A stretch of 64,000 nt of DNA from Acinetobacter gandensis (GCF_001678755.1 NZ_LZDS01000012.1:124001-188000); one strand, 5' to 3'; positions 37,909 to 48,693 are shown, numbered from the stretch's first letter. Numbers and translations are program-made. Notes: generated by a model from the letters alone, not told the origin.

Positions 37909-40446
37909 ATGAAAAAGCTATCTTGTTCAGGCCTTGTTCATCCATTTTTTTTGGCCGTAATTATTATTTTGGTCGCAATTCCAATGGGTTTCTATGGCAT
38001 GTATCTCTATATTGCCCCGTCTTTGCCTGAAATGTCCACTTTAAAAAAGGCACCATTATTAAAGCCACTACAAGTTTATAGTGCTGATAATGAGCTGATT
38101 GCAGAATATGGTGGCAAACTTTCTGTGCCGGTCGAGTACGATCAAATCCCCACTCATTTTATTCAAGGCTTTTTAGCTGCCGAAGATTCGTCTTTCTTTG
38201 AGCATAGTGGTATTAGCTTTAAGGGTCTGGGGCGTGCAGTGAGCGAAAGTATTACTGGCTCTGATGTGCAAACGGGTGGTTCAACCATCACCATGCAAGT
38301 CGCCAAAAATTATTACTTAACCTCAGACCGAACACTAAAACGCAAACTCACCGAAGTTTTCCTCGCAAGAAAAATAGAACAAAACCTCAGTAAAGAAGAA
38401 ATTTTAACGTTATATGTCAACAAAATTTTTCTCGGTAAAAATGCCTACGGTATCGCAGCAGCAGCAAAAATTTACTATAACAAAAGCTTAAAAGACCTCA
38501 GTTTAGCGCAAATGGCGATGATTTCTGGGCTGCCTAAAGCACCATCGAAATACAACCCTGTAGCCAATCCAAAACGTGCACTTGAGCGCCGTAACTGGAT
38601 TTTAGGTCGTATGTTGCAATTGGGGTATATCAACCAAGCGGAATATCAAAAAGCTATTGCTGAACCTATTAACTTAGACATGCCTGATCGTGGTGTCAGC
38701 AATAAATATCCCTATGTAGGTGAAATGGTTCGCTCAGAATTAGTGGAAAAGTTTGGTGAACAAGCAACTGATTCTGGCTATAAGGTTTATACCACAATAA
38801 ATAGTCAACGCCAGGCCTATGCGGAACAAGCAGTACAAGATGGTTTAGAAGATTATGATCGCCGCCATGGTTGGCGTGGTGCTGAAGCACATGATGAACC
38901 ACTTAAAAATTTTATCGCCTATGCTAATACCTACCCTGCACAAGTCACAAAAGTAAATAAAACTAGCTTTGATGCTTTAATGCAAGATGGCAGTACAATC
39001 ACCGTTCTCTGGTCGGGTATGTCTTGGGCTCGCCCCTATCGCAGTGCAAATAGCGTAGGCAATGGACCGAGCAACGCCTCACAAATTGTAAAAGTTAACG
39101 ATATTATTCGTTTACGCCCAAATGCGAATAAAACTTCATGGTCACTGGTACAGATTCCTAAAGTTCAAGGTCAATTAATTGCGATTAACCCCAATAACGG
39201 TGGTATTGAAGCGATTGTCGGCGGTTATAATTTTTATCAATCGAAATTTAACCGTGCATTACAAGGCTGGCGCCAACCCGGTTCAACCATCAAACCTTTT
39301 GTTTATGCTTTAGCACTTGAACGCGGTATGACCCCTTACTCAATGGTCAATGACAGCCCAATCACCATTGGTAAATGGACACCGAAAAACTCGGATGGTC
39401 GCTATTTAGGAATGATTCCACTGCGCCGTGCGCTATATTTATCTCGTAATACGGTTTCAGTACGTTTACTTCAAACCGTAGGTATTGAACGTACTCGCCA
39501 ATTATTCATGGACTTTGGTTTACAAGAAAATCAAATCCCGCGTAACTACACCATTGCACTGGGTACACCGCAAGTTTTACCCATCCAAATGGCAACAGGT
39601 TATGCCACTTTTGCCAACGGTGGTTACCGTGTTCAACCACATTTCATCAGCCGTATTGAAGATGCTTATGGCAAAGTCATTTATCAAGCCAATCCAGAGT
39701 ACGCCTGCATAAAATGTATAAATCAAAAGGATGAGGTTGAGTCTGCTGAACCAACAACACCTGATGATGAGGTCATTGAAGTAACCAATCTCGAAAAGGC
39801 TAAACCTGAAACTGTTGACCCTGATGCGGCTAACTATCGTCAAGCACAACGCATTTTAAAATCAAGCTCAGCATTTGATATGGCCAACATTCTCCGTGAT
39901 GTAATCCAACACGGTACAGGCCGTGCAGCATTGAAAATTGGCCGTGGTGACTTAGGCGGTAAAACAGGTACGACCAATGACGCCAAAGATGCATGGTTCG
40001 CAGGTTTTAACGGGAAATTAGTGACCGTTGCGTGGGTGGGCTTCGATCAACCTTCAACACTTGGACGCCGTGAATATGGTGGCGTTGCAGCACTCCCTAT
40101 TTGGTCTGACTTCATGGCAAAATCGTTAAAAGGCACACCTGAATCTTGGGTACACCTTGATACACATGCCAAAAATCCGATCAATCGTAATGCAGCTAAA
40201 GTAGATCAAGCTCAACCTGAGCGTGATGGCGCATCTTCACCGCCTCTGGCACAACCTTTATATCGCCCAGCGCCTGTTGCACCTAAAGCACCAGCCACTA
40301 AAAATGATTTTGAGGATTTACCAAGCACGGCGGAAACCAATTTAAATCCCGTGCATTCGGCTCCACCACAAATGCAACCGACTAAACCGCAAAATAATGA
40401 ACATAAAGCAGATGCACTTGACCACCTGATTGATCAAGTGCAATAA
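37909..40446 (+). CDS. ponA: Penicillin-binding protein 1A
   Basis: Bifunctional peptidoglycan glycosyltransferase and transpeptidase. The 845-residue protein has one N-terminal transmembrane segment (about 12-34), and a family 51 glycosyltransferase domain with AAEDSSFFEHSGISFKG, TGGSTITMQVAKNYY and KIFLGKNAYGIAAAA. The transpeptidase domain has SxxK in QPGSTIKPF, SxN in LSRNTVS and KTGTT in GGKTGTTNDAKDAWFAG. A Pro/Ala-rich tail ends the protein. No clear Shine-Dalgarno precedes the ATG. It is divergent from pilM. Confidence 0.96.
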   Translation: MKKLSCSGLVHPFFLAVIIILVAIPMGFYGMYLYIAPSLPEMSTLKKAPLLKPLQVYSADNELIAEYGGKLSVPVEYDQIPTHFIQGFLAAEDSSFFEHSGISFKGLGRAVSESITGSDVQTGGSTITMQVAKNYYLTSDRTLKRKLTEVFLARKIEQNLSKEEILTLYVNKIFLGKNAYGIAAAAKIYYNKSLKDLSLAQMAMISGLPKAPSKYNPVANPKRALERRNWILGRMLQLGYINQAEYQKAIAEPINLDMPDRGVSNKYPYVGEMVRSELVEKFGEQATDSGYKVYTTINSQRQAYAEQAVQDGLEDYDRRHGWRGAEAHDEPLKNFIAYANTYPAQVTKVNKTSFDALMQDGSTITVLWSGMSWARPYRSANSVGNGPSNASQIVKVNDIIRLRPNANKTSWSLVQIPKVQGQLIAINPNNGGIEAIVGGYNFYQSKFNRALQGWRQPGSTIKPFVYALALERGMTPYSMVNDSPITIGKWTPKNSDGRYLGMIPLRRALYLSRNTVSVRLLQTVGIERTRQLFMDFGLQENQIPRNYTIALGTPQVLPIQMATGYATFANGGYRVQPHFISRIEDAYGKVIYQANPEYACIKCINQKDEVESAEPTTPDDEVIEVTNLEKAKPETVDPDAANYRQAQRILKSSSAFDMANILRDVIQHGTGRAALKIGRGDLGGKTGTTNDAKDAWFAGFNGKLVTVAWVGFDQPSTLGRREYGGVAALPIWSDFMAKSLKGTPESWVHLDTHAKNPINRNAAKVDQAQPERDGASSPPLAQPLYRPAPVAPKAPATKNDFEDLPSTAETNLNPVHSAPPQMQPTKPQNNEHKADALDHLIDQVQ

Positions 40447-40450
40447 ATAA

Positions 40451-40480
40451 AAAAAGCCCTCGTTTGAGGGCTTTTTTTAT
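40451..40480. terminator. Bidirectional terminator between ponA and rlmA
   Basis: AAGCCCTC (40454-40461) and GAGGGCTT (40466-40473) with a GTTT loop, flanked by A and T runs. It serves the convergent ponA and rlmA genes. Confidence 0.9.
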
Positions 40481-40488
40481 ACCTATTT

Positions 40489-41292
40489 TTACTTCTTTTT
40501 AAATAGATAAATTTGATACTGTGCAGTTAAAGCAAATTGGTCTTTTTGCTCCAATGCTTCGCGGCGTTCAGCTTTGACTTTATAGGCATAAGGTGTCATG
40601 GCAATCAAATTTTTCAGATCTTGCTGTGGTAAAACCATCTCAGCTTTTACAACTTGCTCACTTACCAATTCAAATGCTGCTGTAAGTTGCTCTACAAATT
40701 TGTTTGGTTCATGAGGCTTCACTTCTTCAAATAATGCTTCACGCATTGCATAAAGGTGTTCTGGCGCAGGTGTTACTACCATCAAGTGCCCTTCAGGCTT
40801 TAACACACGTAATATTTCATCTTTTGGAATGGGGCTAAACAGACTGGTGCACAAATCAATGGATTGATCGAGCACCGGTAACGTTGCTCCGGTACCCACC
40901 ACCCAAGTCACGTCTTTATTCAATTTAGCAGCAACTTGTACTGCATTTTTAGCAATATCAACACCCACACATTGTAAGACTTCAGCCTGCATCGCATTGG
41001 TGTAATACCCCTCACCGCAGCCAATATCTAATAAATTTTCAATACGTAAATCACGAATAATATTCACTACGGCTTGCTGCAATGGTGCGTAATGACCTGC
41101 GCTTAAGAATGCGCGGCGCGCCTGAACGGACTCCGGCGTATCCCCCGGATTTTTACTGTGCTTATGCTGCACCACATGTAAGTTCACATAACCTTGCTTT
41201 GCCACATCGTAGCTATGATTGTTTTCACAGCGCCATGTTCGTTCTGTGAGTTTTAATGCTTCATGGCATACTGGACACATCAGCAGGTTCAT
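40489..41292 (-). CDS. rlmA: 23S rRNA (guanine-N1)-methyltransferase RlmA
   Basis: RlmA-type enzyme, which methylates a guanine in helix 35 of 23S rRNA (G745 in E. coli). The protein opens with a zinc finger (C6, C9, C22, H26) and the H-SYDVAKQGYVNLH segment. A Rossmann SAM site (LLDIGCGEGYYTNAM) and LCTSLFSPIPKDEILRVLKPEGHLMVVTP follow. I use the ATG at 41292 (267 residues), with GGAG 6 nt upstream; the frame opens 17 codons earlier without zinc-finger residues. Convergent with ponA. Confidence 0.9.
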   Translation of the reverse strand: MNLLMCPVCHEALKLTERTWRCENNHSYDVAKQGYVNLHVVQHKHSKNPGDTPESVQARRAFLSAGHYAPLQQAVVNIIRDLRIENLLDIGCGEGYYTNAMQAEVLQCVGVDIAKNAVQVAAKLNKDVTWVVGTGATLPVLDQSIDLCTSLFSPIPKDEILRVLKPEGHLMVVTPAPEHLYAMREALFEEVKPHEPNKFVEQLTAAFELVSEQVVKAEMVLPQQDLKNLIAMTPYAYKVKAERREALEQKDQFALTAQYQIYLFKKK

Positions 41293-41314
41293 TTTTAACT
41301 CCAATTCATTTTGA

Positions 41315-41353
41315 AATAAAAAAACCGGCATCTGTGGGAGCAAATGCCGGTTT
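41315..41353 (-). terminator. Terminator after mraY
   Basis: AAACCGGCAT (41322-41331) and ATGCCGGTTT (41344-41353) with a 12-nt loop and, on the minus strand, a T run. It ends the rsmH-to-mraY operon, so rlmA is probably transcribed separately or by read-through. Confidence 0.85.
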
Positions 41354-41368
41354 CGTTTATTTATTTGC

Positions 41369-42487
41369 TTAACGTAATTTTAAAGTCATTAGACCTAAAA
41401 CTACCAGCATAATTGTGATAATCCAGAAACGGATCACCACTTGCGTCTCGCGCCAGCCTTTTTTCTCATAGTGATGGTGTAATGGTGCCATTAAGAACAC
41501 GCGTTTATTACGCATGCGTAGCGAACCAATTTGTAGAAAGACTGAAATCGCTTCTACTACAAATACACCGCCCATAATTGCAAACACGATTTCTTGACGA
41601 ACCATCACCGCAATCGTACCAAGCATAGCACCCAATGATAATGCACCTACATCACCCATGAACACTTGAGCAGGATGCGCATTAAACCATAGGAATGCCA
41701 AACCAGCACCAATCATTGCGGCACAGATCACCACCAATTCAGATGAATATTTCACATACGGAATATGCAGATAATTGGCAAAACGCACATCACCGGCAAG
41801 GTATGCGAAGACACCTAAACCTGCTGCAACCAAGACAATTGGCATAATCGCCAAACCATCAAGACCATCGGTTAAGTTGACCGCATTAGACGCACCATTA
41901 ATCACTAAATAAGTAAAGACAATAAAGCCAATACCCAAAGGAATGATTGAAAGTGGAATGCTGATATCTTTAAAGAATGGAATCAACAAATCCAACATGT
42001 TGGCAGTATGCACAGGATTCGTTTGTTGCGTTGCAATGACATACAAAGCAATACCTGCACCTAAAGATGCCACTGAAGTCCAGAAGAATTTCTTCTTCGC
42101 GGGTAGCCCTGCGTTGTCTTTATAACGGATTTTAATCCAGTCATCCGCCCAGCCTACAGCACCGAAGATTACCATTACCCCGAGTACAATCCATACGTAT
42201 GGGTTAGACAAATCAGCCCAAAGTAAAGTTGAAATACCAATGGATAGCAGGATTAGTACGCCACCCATGGTCGGCGTACCCATTTTTTTTGCATGGTTTT
42301 CTGGTGCAAATGAACTGACTGCTTGACCATATTTGAGAGCTTGCAATTTGCGAATCATCACCGGTCCAAGCAGCAGACCAATGGCCAATGCCGTTAAGAC
42401 ACTGAGTAGCGAACGAAGCGTTAAATAACGAACAACCTGAAACGAGCTGTGATAACCCGCAAGCTGCTCAAATAACCATAACAGCAT
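41369..42487 (-). CDS. mraY: Phospho-N-acetylmuramoyl-pentapeptide-transferase
   Basis: MraY makes lipid I by moving phospho-MurNAc-pentapeptide to undecaprenyl phosphate in the inner membrane. The 372-residue polytopic protein has [24 protein letters not shown] with the catalytic Asp pair, [29 protein letters not shown] and the final [13 protein letters not shown] motif. Its ATG overlaps the murF stop by 1 nt. It is the last gene of this dcw segment; ftsW and murG do not follow. Confidence 0.97.
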   Translation of the reverse strand: MLLWLFEQLAGYHSSFQVVRYLTLRSLLSVLTALAIGLLLGPVMIRKLQALKYGQAVSSFAPENHAKKMGTPTMGGVLILLSIGISTLLWADLSNPYVWIVLGVMVIFGAVGWADDWIKIRYKDNAGLPAKKKFFWTSVASLGAGIALYVIATQQTNPVHTANMLDLLIPFFKDISIPLSIIPLGIGFIVFTYLVINGASNAVNLTDGLDGLAIMPIVLVAAGLGVFAYLAGDVRFANYLHIPYVKYSSELVVICAAMIGAGLAFLWFNAHPAQVFMGDVGALSLGAMLGTIAVMVRQEIVFAIMGGVFVVEAISVFLQIGSLRMRNKRVFLMAPLHHHYEKKGWRETQVVIRFWIITIMLVVLGLMTLKLR

Positions 42488-43896
42488 TAAAGTTTCTCCA
42501 TCAATTCAGCCATCAAAGTTTCCATGTGGGTATAACGAGAACCTTTAAACAGGAAACTCATGGACTGAGGCTGATGTGTTTTGACTAGGCTAATTAATAG
42601 CGGTAAAGCCTGTTCTTGTGACAAGAAGGCCTGTAATTTTTTACCATATTGGGTACTGCGTGCACCTTCTTGAACAGCGGGAGAAAACTCACCCACAGAC
42701 ACCACAAAATTAATGTCTTTCACTGAAACAAGGTCACGACCCAACATGTAATGCTGCTGTGCAGCTGATGCACCTAATTCGCCAATATCCCCAATCACCA
42801 TCACTTTGATGCCTGCTTGCTGTGCTAGTACTTCTGCAGCAGCACGCATTGAGGTTGGATTGGCGTTGTAAGTATCATCAATGAATAAATGTTCTTTGTG
42901 AGGAATAAAGTTCAAACGACCTTTTGCACCAGTCGCATGTTCTAGACCAATCACAATATCGTCTAAACTCACACCAATCGATAATGCAAATGCAGTCGCG
43001 GCAGTGGCATTTTGCACATTATGTTCACCGGCAAATGGCAATTGAACTGAACGTGAGCCTTGTGGTGTGTTTAAAACAAAACTTGAAGATTGCGCCTGCA
43101 GCGTTACTTCTGTTGCGTAAACATCACCACCCTGACCGAAACTCATAACGTTTTCGGTTTGTACTGCTTCACGGATCGAGTCGGTAAAATCATCATCCGC
43201 AGGTACGATAGATGTACCTGTCGGAGTAATATGTGCATAAATTTCAGATTTGGCATGGCAAATACCATCACGGCCGCCAAATTCACCCATGTGTGCGGTA
43301 CCAATATTCAGAATCCCTGCGACCTGCGGCTGCACCAGATTTGAGGTGTAATCAATTTCACCTTTGTGGCTTGCACCGAGTTCCATTACTGCATATTGAT
43401 GTTCTGCACGTAGCTCAAGCAACATCATTGGTACACCTAAATCGTTGTTCAGGTTACCGCGAGTAATTAAGGTCGGAGCAATACGAGAAAGGATACTACC
43501 AAGCATTTCTTTGGTTGTGGTTTTACCACTACTACCTGTTAATGCGATCACTTTGAGTTGAGAATTTTGTTCACGACGGTATGCGCCTAAATGACCTAAG
43601 GCCAAACGCGTATCTGCCACCACCAACTGACAAATATCAGCATCGATAGGATGACTCACTATGGCAATTTCACAACCATTGGCTGCCACTTGAGCGACAA
43701 AATCATGCGCATCAAAACGTTCGCCCTTTAAAGCCAAAAAGGCATCGCCAGACTCTGCATGACGTGAATCTGTCAAAATACGCTTGATCGGCCCCGTAGG
43801 TGCTTTATCGTTATACCAGTGACCTTGTGTCGCCTCAACGAATTGCGCCGCTGTCCATGGTTCTAATGGAACCGTACTGGTGGTAGAAGTATGCAT
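42487..43896 (-). CDS. murF: UDP-MurNAc-tripeptide-D-alanyl-D-alanine ligase
   Basis: Adds D-Ala-D-Ala to the muramyl tripeptide with ATP, completing the cytoplasmic precursor. The 469-residue protein has the Mur ligase P-loop [46 protein letters not shown] and [14 protein letters not shown]. It lies between murE (9 nt) and mraY (1-nt overlap), the normal dcw order. Confidence 0.96.
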   Translation of the reverse strand: MHTSTTSTVPLEPWTAAQFVEATQGHWYNDKAPTGPIKRILTDSRHAESGDAFLALKGERFDAHDFVAQVAANGCEIAIVSHPIDADICQLVVADTRLALGHLGAYRREQNSQLKVIALTGSSGKTTTKEMLGSILSRIAPTLITRGNLNNDLGVPMMLLELRAEHQYAVMELGASHKGEIDYTSNLVQPQVAGILNIGTAHMGEFGGRDGICHAKSEIYAHITPTGTSIVPADDDFTDSIREAVQTENVMSFGQGGDVYATEVTLQAQSSSFVLNTPQGSRSVQLPFAGEHNVQNATAATAFALSIGVSLDDIVIGLEHATGAKGRLNFIPHKEHLFIDDTYNANPTSMRAAAEVLAQQAGIKVMVIGDIGELGASAAQQHYMLGRDLVSVKDINFVVSVGEFSPAVQEGARSTQYGKKLQAFLSQEQALPLLISLVKTHQPQSMSFLFKGSRYTHMETLMAELMEKL

Positions 43897-43905
43897 ATCT
43901 CTTTC

Positions 43906-45402
43906 CTATTGCGCTGGATAAGCCGAGTCAGTGTTGTGGTGCTGCGCATCAATCGCCGATTGCACTTCAACTACATCATCAAACCAATGACGAACACCCT
44001 CAATTTCTTGATAGTTTTCATGACCTTTACCAGCAATCACCACAATATCACCCGCTTGCGCTTGGTTTACTGCGAATTTAATCGCTTCACGGCGGTCATG
44101 AATTTCATGGACAGTTTTTCCAGTAAAACCTACACCCGCCTTCATATCTGCAAAAATTTGTTCAGGATTTTCCGTACGTGGATTATCCGATGTTATCAAC
44201 GCCACATCAGCATGATTTAATGCCGCCTGTGTCATCAAAGGACGCTTACCGCGGTCACGGTCACCACCACAACCGAACACAGCCCAAAGCTGCTGCGATA
44301 CATGACGTTTTAATGTTTGTAAAACTTGAATCAAAGCATCCGGAGTATGTGCATAATCCACCACAAATAAACGCGCGTCATCACGAATCACTTGCATACG
44401 ACCTGGCGCACCTTTCAATTTGGGCGCTGTCGCAATCAATGCCGCCAAATCAAAACCGGCTTGTTCAGCTGCAATTAAGCTCGCGACAATATTTTCAATA
44501 TTGAAGTGTCCAAGTAATGGGCTACTCACTTCAAACTCGCCATCAGCCGTGCGTAATTTGAATTGTGCCCCACTTAAACTGTATTGAATATCCGTCACTT
44601 GATAATCAGCTGCTTGACGCGTTGAATAAGTTAAAATTTTAGGTTGAGCGGGATTTTGACGTGCAGCATCAAACATCACATTGGCGTGTTCATCATCAAT
44701 ATTGATAATCGCCACTTTTAACGATGCAAATTTGAATAGACGCGACTTAGCTTCGGCGTAGGCTTCAAGCGTTTTATGATAATCCAAATGGTCACGGCTT
44801 AAATTGCTATAAGCGGCAATCTCAATTGCACAACCATTTAAACGGCCTTGCTCTAAACCGTGAGAACTGGCTTCAATTGCAGCAAATTCAGCGCCTTCAA
44901 GTGCATAAGTATGCAAGGCATTTTGCATATGTAAAGCATCTAATGTCGTGTGTGACGATGCTTCAAGATTTGGTAAAATACCATTCCCTGTCGTGCCCAT
45001 CACTGCACATTTTTTGCCTTGCAGCATTAACAATTCTGCAATTAAACGTGAAATGGTTGTTTTACCATTGGTCCCTGTTACAGCCAAAATACGTGCTGCT
45101 TGTACAGGTTGCGTGGTTTGCAAATACTGCTTTTGCCATTGCCCCATCAAATGACGTACATCTTCAATCACAATACTTGGACTAACGCCCAAATCCATTT
45201 CCGACACCACAGCCATAGCACCGCAGTCTAATGCCGCTTGCGCAAATTGAGCCGTTTTTTCAGGTTGTGAAAATGAAGTCAGGGCAATAAAAATTTGCCC
45301 TGTGCTGACTTTGCGACTATCCAGATTGAACCCCTGAATGGATTGTTTCATCCATTCAGCAGGCTGTTCAACGGTGTATAGATCTTGAAACGTAATTTTC
45401 AT
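43906..45402 (-). CDS. murE: UDP-MurNAc-tripeptide synthetase (meso-DAP adding)
   Basis: Adds meso-diaminopimelate to UDP-MurNAc-L-Ala-D-Glu. The 498-residue protein has the P-loop VTGTNGKTTISRL, EASSHGLEQGRL, YSNLSRDHLDYH and VVDYAHTPDAL. The DNPR motif (SDNPRTENP), which selects meso-DAP over lysine, is present. It is 7 nt after ftsI and 9 nt before murF. Confidence 0.96.
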   Translation of the reverse strand: MKITFQDLYTVEQPAEWMKQSIQGFNLDSRKVSTGQIFIALTSFSQPEKTAQFAQAALDCGAMAVVSEMDLGVSPSIVIEDVRHLMGQWQKQYLQTTQPVQAARILAVTGTNGKTTISRLIAELLMLQGKKCAVMGTTGNGILPNLEASSHTTLDALHMQNALHTYALEGAEFAAIEASSHGLEQGRLNGCAIEIAAYSNLSRDHLDYHKTLEAYAEAKSRLFKFASLKVAIINIDDEHANVMFDAARQNPAQPKILTYSTRQAADYQVTDIQYSLSGAQFKLRTADGEFEVSSPLLGHFNIENIVASLIAAEQAGFDLAALIATAPKLKGAPGRMQVIRDDARLFVVDYAHTPDALIQVLQTLKRHVSQQLWAVFGCGGDRDRGKRPLMTQAALNHADVALITSDNPRTENPEQIFADMKAGVGFTGKTVHEIHDRREAIKFAVNQAQAGDIVVIAGKGHENYQEIEGVRHWFDDVVEVQSAIDAQHHNTDSAYPAQ

Positions 45403-45409
45403 TCATCAC

Positions 45410-47239
45410 CTATTTCTGGATATTGGGAGTATCTAAAGGTTTATCTAAAGGAACGTTCATTAAACGTAAGGATTCTTGCATCACGCGCGCAAATACAGGA
45501 GCTGAGACTGTGCCGCCATAATAAGAACCTTGCGGGTTTTCCACCACGACAATCATCGCTAGACGTGGATCACTCACAGGTGCAACCCCAGCGAACAAAG
45601 CGCGATACTCAGAAGTTGAATAGCCTTTACGGTCTGCACGTAATTTATGTGCTGTACCTGTTTTCCCTGCCACGCGATAACCCGAAATCGCAGCGCGAGT
45701 TGCCGTACCGCCCGGTAAAGTCGCGGTTTCCATCATCAATAAAACTTGGTCTGCGATTTTTGGATCAATCATTTGATCGCCTTTCGGCTTTTCTTCCAAC
45801 TTGTACAAGCTGAGTGGCATTTTAACGCCTTTATTGGCAATCATCGCATACGCATCTGCAAGCTGAAGCACGGTTGCGTTTAAACCATAACCATAAGCCA
45901 TAGTCGCAACTTCTGAGACATTCCATTTACTTTTCGGCAAGATTAAACCCGCACTTTCACCAGGGAATTTAACTGCCGAACGCTGACCAAAACCTAAACG
46001 CTGATAAAAAGTTGGTAAGGTTTCATACGGCAGTGATAAGGCCATTTTAGCCACACCAACGTTGGATGATTTTTGAATAATGCCACCTAGTGTCAAGGCA
46101 CCATAGTTATGCGTATCGCGAATGGTATGATTACCGACACGCATCGAACCTGGCGAGGTATTGACTACGGTATTCGGCTGATATTTACCACTTTCCAAAG
46201 CCATCGCAACGGTCATTGGCTTCATGGTCGAACCCGGCTCAAATGAATCTACTGCGCCACGGTTACGCATTGCATCTTTATTACCTAAACTTTTCTTGTC
46301 GTTCGGGTTATACGATGGCCATGAGGTCATCGCCAAGATTTCACCTGTTTTCACATCAACTGCAATTGCGGTTGCTGAACGTGCATTGTTTGCCACACCT
46401 GCCGCAGTCAACTCACGATACATAATGTATTGCAGGCGCGAGTCGATACTTAGTGTGATATTTTCCCCAGATTCGACTTCTTTGACAATTTCAGGGTCTT
46501 TAACACGATTGCCTTTTTTATCACGCACAATTTGCTGCGCCCCATCTACACCAGAAAGACGTTGATTAAGCTGCATTTCCAAACCTTCAATTCCCATTCC
46601 CTCACTATTGGTCAAACCAATAATTTGTGAATTGGGCTGAGGCTGCGGGTAATAGCGTTTGTAGTTTTTTTCGGTATAGACTCCCTGAAAATCACGTTTC
46701 ATGATCAATTCAGCTTGTTGCGGAGGAACTTCTTTTTGTAAGACTAAATAGCGTGAACGTGGACGCTCATTCATTTTACGTTTAAGTTCTGCACGATCCA
46801 TCCCCACAGCATCCGCTAACTCATCCAAATTTAAATTTTTATCTGGCAATTGACGCTTAAGTTTGCGGTTGGTTGGATCTTTGGCAAGTTCGGCTGTGGT
46901 TTCTTCAAACAGTTTTTTATTATCAAAATAATCACGTGGATCAATCACGATTTTCATGATCGGTGTACTAATCGCCAAAGGCACACCATGACGATCGTAA
47001 ATAACACCACGCATGGCTTTGAGCGTTTCAGTTCTTAAAATTTTGGCATTGGCTTTATTTTGCAAAAAGTCTTTATTAATAATTTGCACATAAAAAGCCC
47101 GTCCTACGAGTGCAATAAAGCACAGTAAAACAACCGCCCACATGAGGTGGTAACGCCACATTTCCACAGCAATCGCTGTTTTACCTGTTACAGACTGCTG
47201 TTTTTTACGTGGAGCTTGTTTGTTTCTTTTCTCAACCAT
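45410..47239 (-). CDS. ftsI: Peptidoglycan transpeptidase FtsI (PBP3)
   Basis: Septal cross-linking enzyme of the divisome. The 609-residue protein has a basic cytoplasmic tail, one transmembrane helix (about residues 28-48), the class B PBP dimerisation region with MRGVIYDRHGVPLAI and RYYPQPQPNSQIIGL, and the transpeptidase motifs SxxK (EPGSTMKPM), SSN (KSSNVGV) and KTGTA (AGKTGTAHKL). It follows ftsL by 12 nt. Confidence 0.97.
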   Translation of the reverse strand: MVEKRNKQAPRKKQQSVTGKTAIAVEMWRYHLMWAVVLLCFIALVGRAFYVQIINKDFLQNKANAKILRTETLKAMRGVIYDRHGVPLAISTPIMKIVIDPRDYFDNKKLFEETTAELAKDPTNRKLKRQLPDKNLNLDELADAVGMDRAELKRKMNERPRSRYLVLQKEVPPQQAELIMKRDFQGVYTEKNYKRYYPQPQPNSQIIGLTNSEGMGIEGLEMQLNQRLSGVDGAQQIVRDKKGNRVKDPEIVKEVESGENITLSIDSRLQYIMYRELTAAGVANNARSATAIAVDVKTGEILAMTSWPSYNPNDKKSLGNKDAMRNRGAVDSFEPGSTMKPMTVAMALESGKYQPNTVVNTSPGSMRVGNHTIRDTHNYGALTLGGIIQKSSNVGVAKMALSLPYETLPTFYQRLGFGQRSAVKFPGESAGLILPKSKWNVSEVATMAYGYGLNATVLQLADAYAMIANKGVKMPLSLYKLEEKPKGDQMIDPKIADQVLLMMETATLPGGTATRAAISGYRVAGKTGTAHKLRADRKGYSTSEYRALFAGVAPVSDPRLAMIVVVENPQGSYYGGTVSAPVFARVMQESLRLMNVPLDKPLDTPNIQK

Positions 47240-47251
47240 GTGACAGCTAGC

Positions 47252-47584
47252 CTATTTTTTCTGTTCTGGAGTTTGTGGCAATGAAATAACAACCGTTTGA
47301 GCGACTGGTGGTGAATACATACGTAGTTGAGTCACCGCACGTGTTCCAATTTGCGCAGTTGCACCGAAAGTTTGTTGTTCGATAAGTAAGCGCCCCCACT
47401 CTGCATTTAAGTCGTCTCGTTCACGCATAAACGTACTAAGCTTACGATAATCTTGACGATATTCAAACACTTGGAATACCACCATAATGGCACTGATAAA
47501 AACCAACACCATCAAAATGCCATAAACAACGACTTTTTTTGTTTGCAGCTTATTCGCTATTTTTTCTATCGCTTCGGTTTTCAT
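47252..47584 (-). CDS. ftsL: Cell-division protein FtsL
   Basis: FtsL is a bitopic scaffold protein that works with FtsB and FtsQ. The 110-residue protein has one transmembrane helix (about 19-40, VVVYGILMVLVFISAIMVVF) and a periplasmic coiled coil (YRQDYRKLSTFMRERDDLNAEWGRLLIEQQTF). The name rests on size, topology and position between rsmH and ftsI, as sequence identity in this family is low. Confidence 0.92.
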   Translation of the reverse strand: MKTEAIEKIANKLQTKKVVVYGILMVLVFISAIMVVFQVFEYRQDYRKLSTFMRERDDLNAEWGRLLIEQQTFGATAQIGTRAVTQLRMYSPPVAQTVVISLPQTPEQKK

Positions 47585-47594
47585 TCTTTGCCTT

Positions 47595-48506
47595 TTAAGC
47601 TAAACGCTCTGCCACTCGAAGCCAAGCACTACGCGAACGTGGGTTGGCTTTTACTTCTTCATCACTAGCTTTAATACGAGATACTTTTTTCAAACGGCGG
47701 GTATCTTCACGTTTCTGTGGTAAGCCCCAGCCTGTATCTTCTGCCAATGTCGATTCTTTTTGAATAAATTGTTTAATTAAACGATCCTCTAATGAATGGA
47801 AGCTAATCACTGCAAGTGTTCCTTCAGGTTTAAGCATTTCCACTGCCTGAGGCAAGAAAATATCAATATCGTCGAGTTCTTTATTAATAGCAATACGGAT
47901 TGCTTGGAAAGTACGTGTTGCAGCATGCTTATTTTTTTCCCATTTCGGGTGCGCAACTTTTACAATCTCTGCCAATTGACCAGTGGTTTCAATATAACCC
48001 GCTGCTTTAATCGCTTTGGCGATACGGCGGCTATAACGCTCTTCACCATATTTAAAAATAATATTCGCCAGGTCTTCTTCTTCAATATCTACCAACCACT
48101 GTGCCGCTGTTGGGCCTTGCGAGTTATCCATACGCATGTCCAAAGGACCATCTTTCATAAAGCTAAAACCACGTTCAGCTTGATCAAGCTGAGGTGAAGA
48201 TACCCCTAAGTCCGCCATGATGCCATCTACAGACTCAATACCACGATCTTGTAATGCTTGTTTTAAATCCGCAAAGCTGGCATGAATAATTTTAAAACGC
48301 GGATCTTCTTGCTCTAATTCGGCAGCGACAGCCAATGCTTGAGGGTCTTTATCAAAGCCATAAACACGTGCATTTTCATCTAATTTAGACAGCAATAAAC
48401 GGGTGTGTCCGCCACGTCCAAAAGTCCCATCTACGAAAATTCCTGTATTGCGATCTGCCAGTAAGGCATCAACAGTTTCATGAAGTAATACAGAAATATG
48501 CGACAT
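47595..48506 (-). CDS. rsmH: 16S rRNA (cytosine-N4)-methyltransferase RsmH
   Basis: Methylates C1402 of 16S rRNA at N4. The protein begins MSHISVLLHETVDALL, then FVDGTFGRGGHTRLLL (SAM site), DGIMADLGVSSPQLD, RGFSFMKDGPLDMRM, and ends with ISFHSLEDRLIKQF. I use the ATG at 48506 (303 residues), although no strong Shine-Dalgarno is seen; the frame opens 13 codons earlier. It is first in the dcw segment. mraZ, which usually precedes it, is absent. Confidence 0.95.
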   Translation of the reverse strand: MSHISVLLHETVDALLADRNTGIFVDGTFGRGGHTRLLLSKLDENARVYGFDKDPQALAVAAELEQEDPRFKIIHASFADLKQALQDRGIESVDGIMADLGVSSPQLDQAERGFSFMKDGPLDMRMDNSQGPTAAQWLVDIEEEDLANIIFKYGEERYSRRIAKAIKAAGYIETTGQLAEIVKVAHPKWEKNKHAATRTFQAIRIAINKELDDIDIFLPQAVEMLKPEGTLAVISFHSLEDRLIKQFIQKESTLAEDTGWGLPQKREDTRRLKKVSRIKASDEEVKANPRSRSAWLRVAERLA

Positions 48507-48638
48507 AAGGGTTCGTTCAACACAGCTAAAAATGTAACTGCACATTATTACCTTGTTTTAGCAAAGCTCCAAACGTCTTTTTGTACAGAAATATTACTTT
48601 CCATAGAGAAAACCGTTTTTATTTTATGCCATTTAATA

Positions 48639-48664
48639 AAAAAACCTCCCAAAGGAGGTTTTTT
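48639..48664. terminator. Terminator downstream of the first sbp gene
   Basis: AACCTCC (48643-48649) and GGAGGTT (48654-48660) with a CAAA loop between A and T runs. On the minus strand it follows the sbp stop by about 30 nt. Confidence 0.88.
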
Positions 48665-48693
48665 AAAGCAAATAGAAAAATCTGAATTAAATC

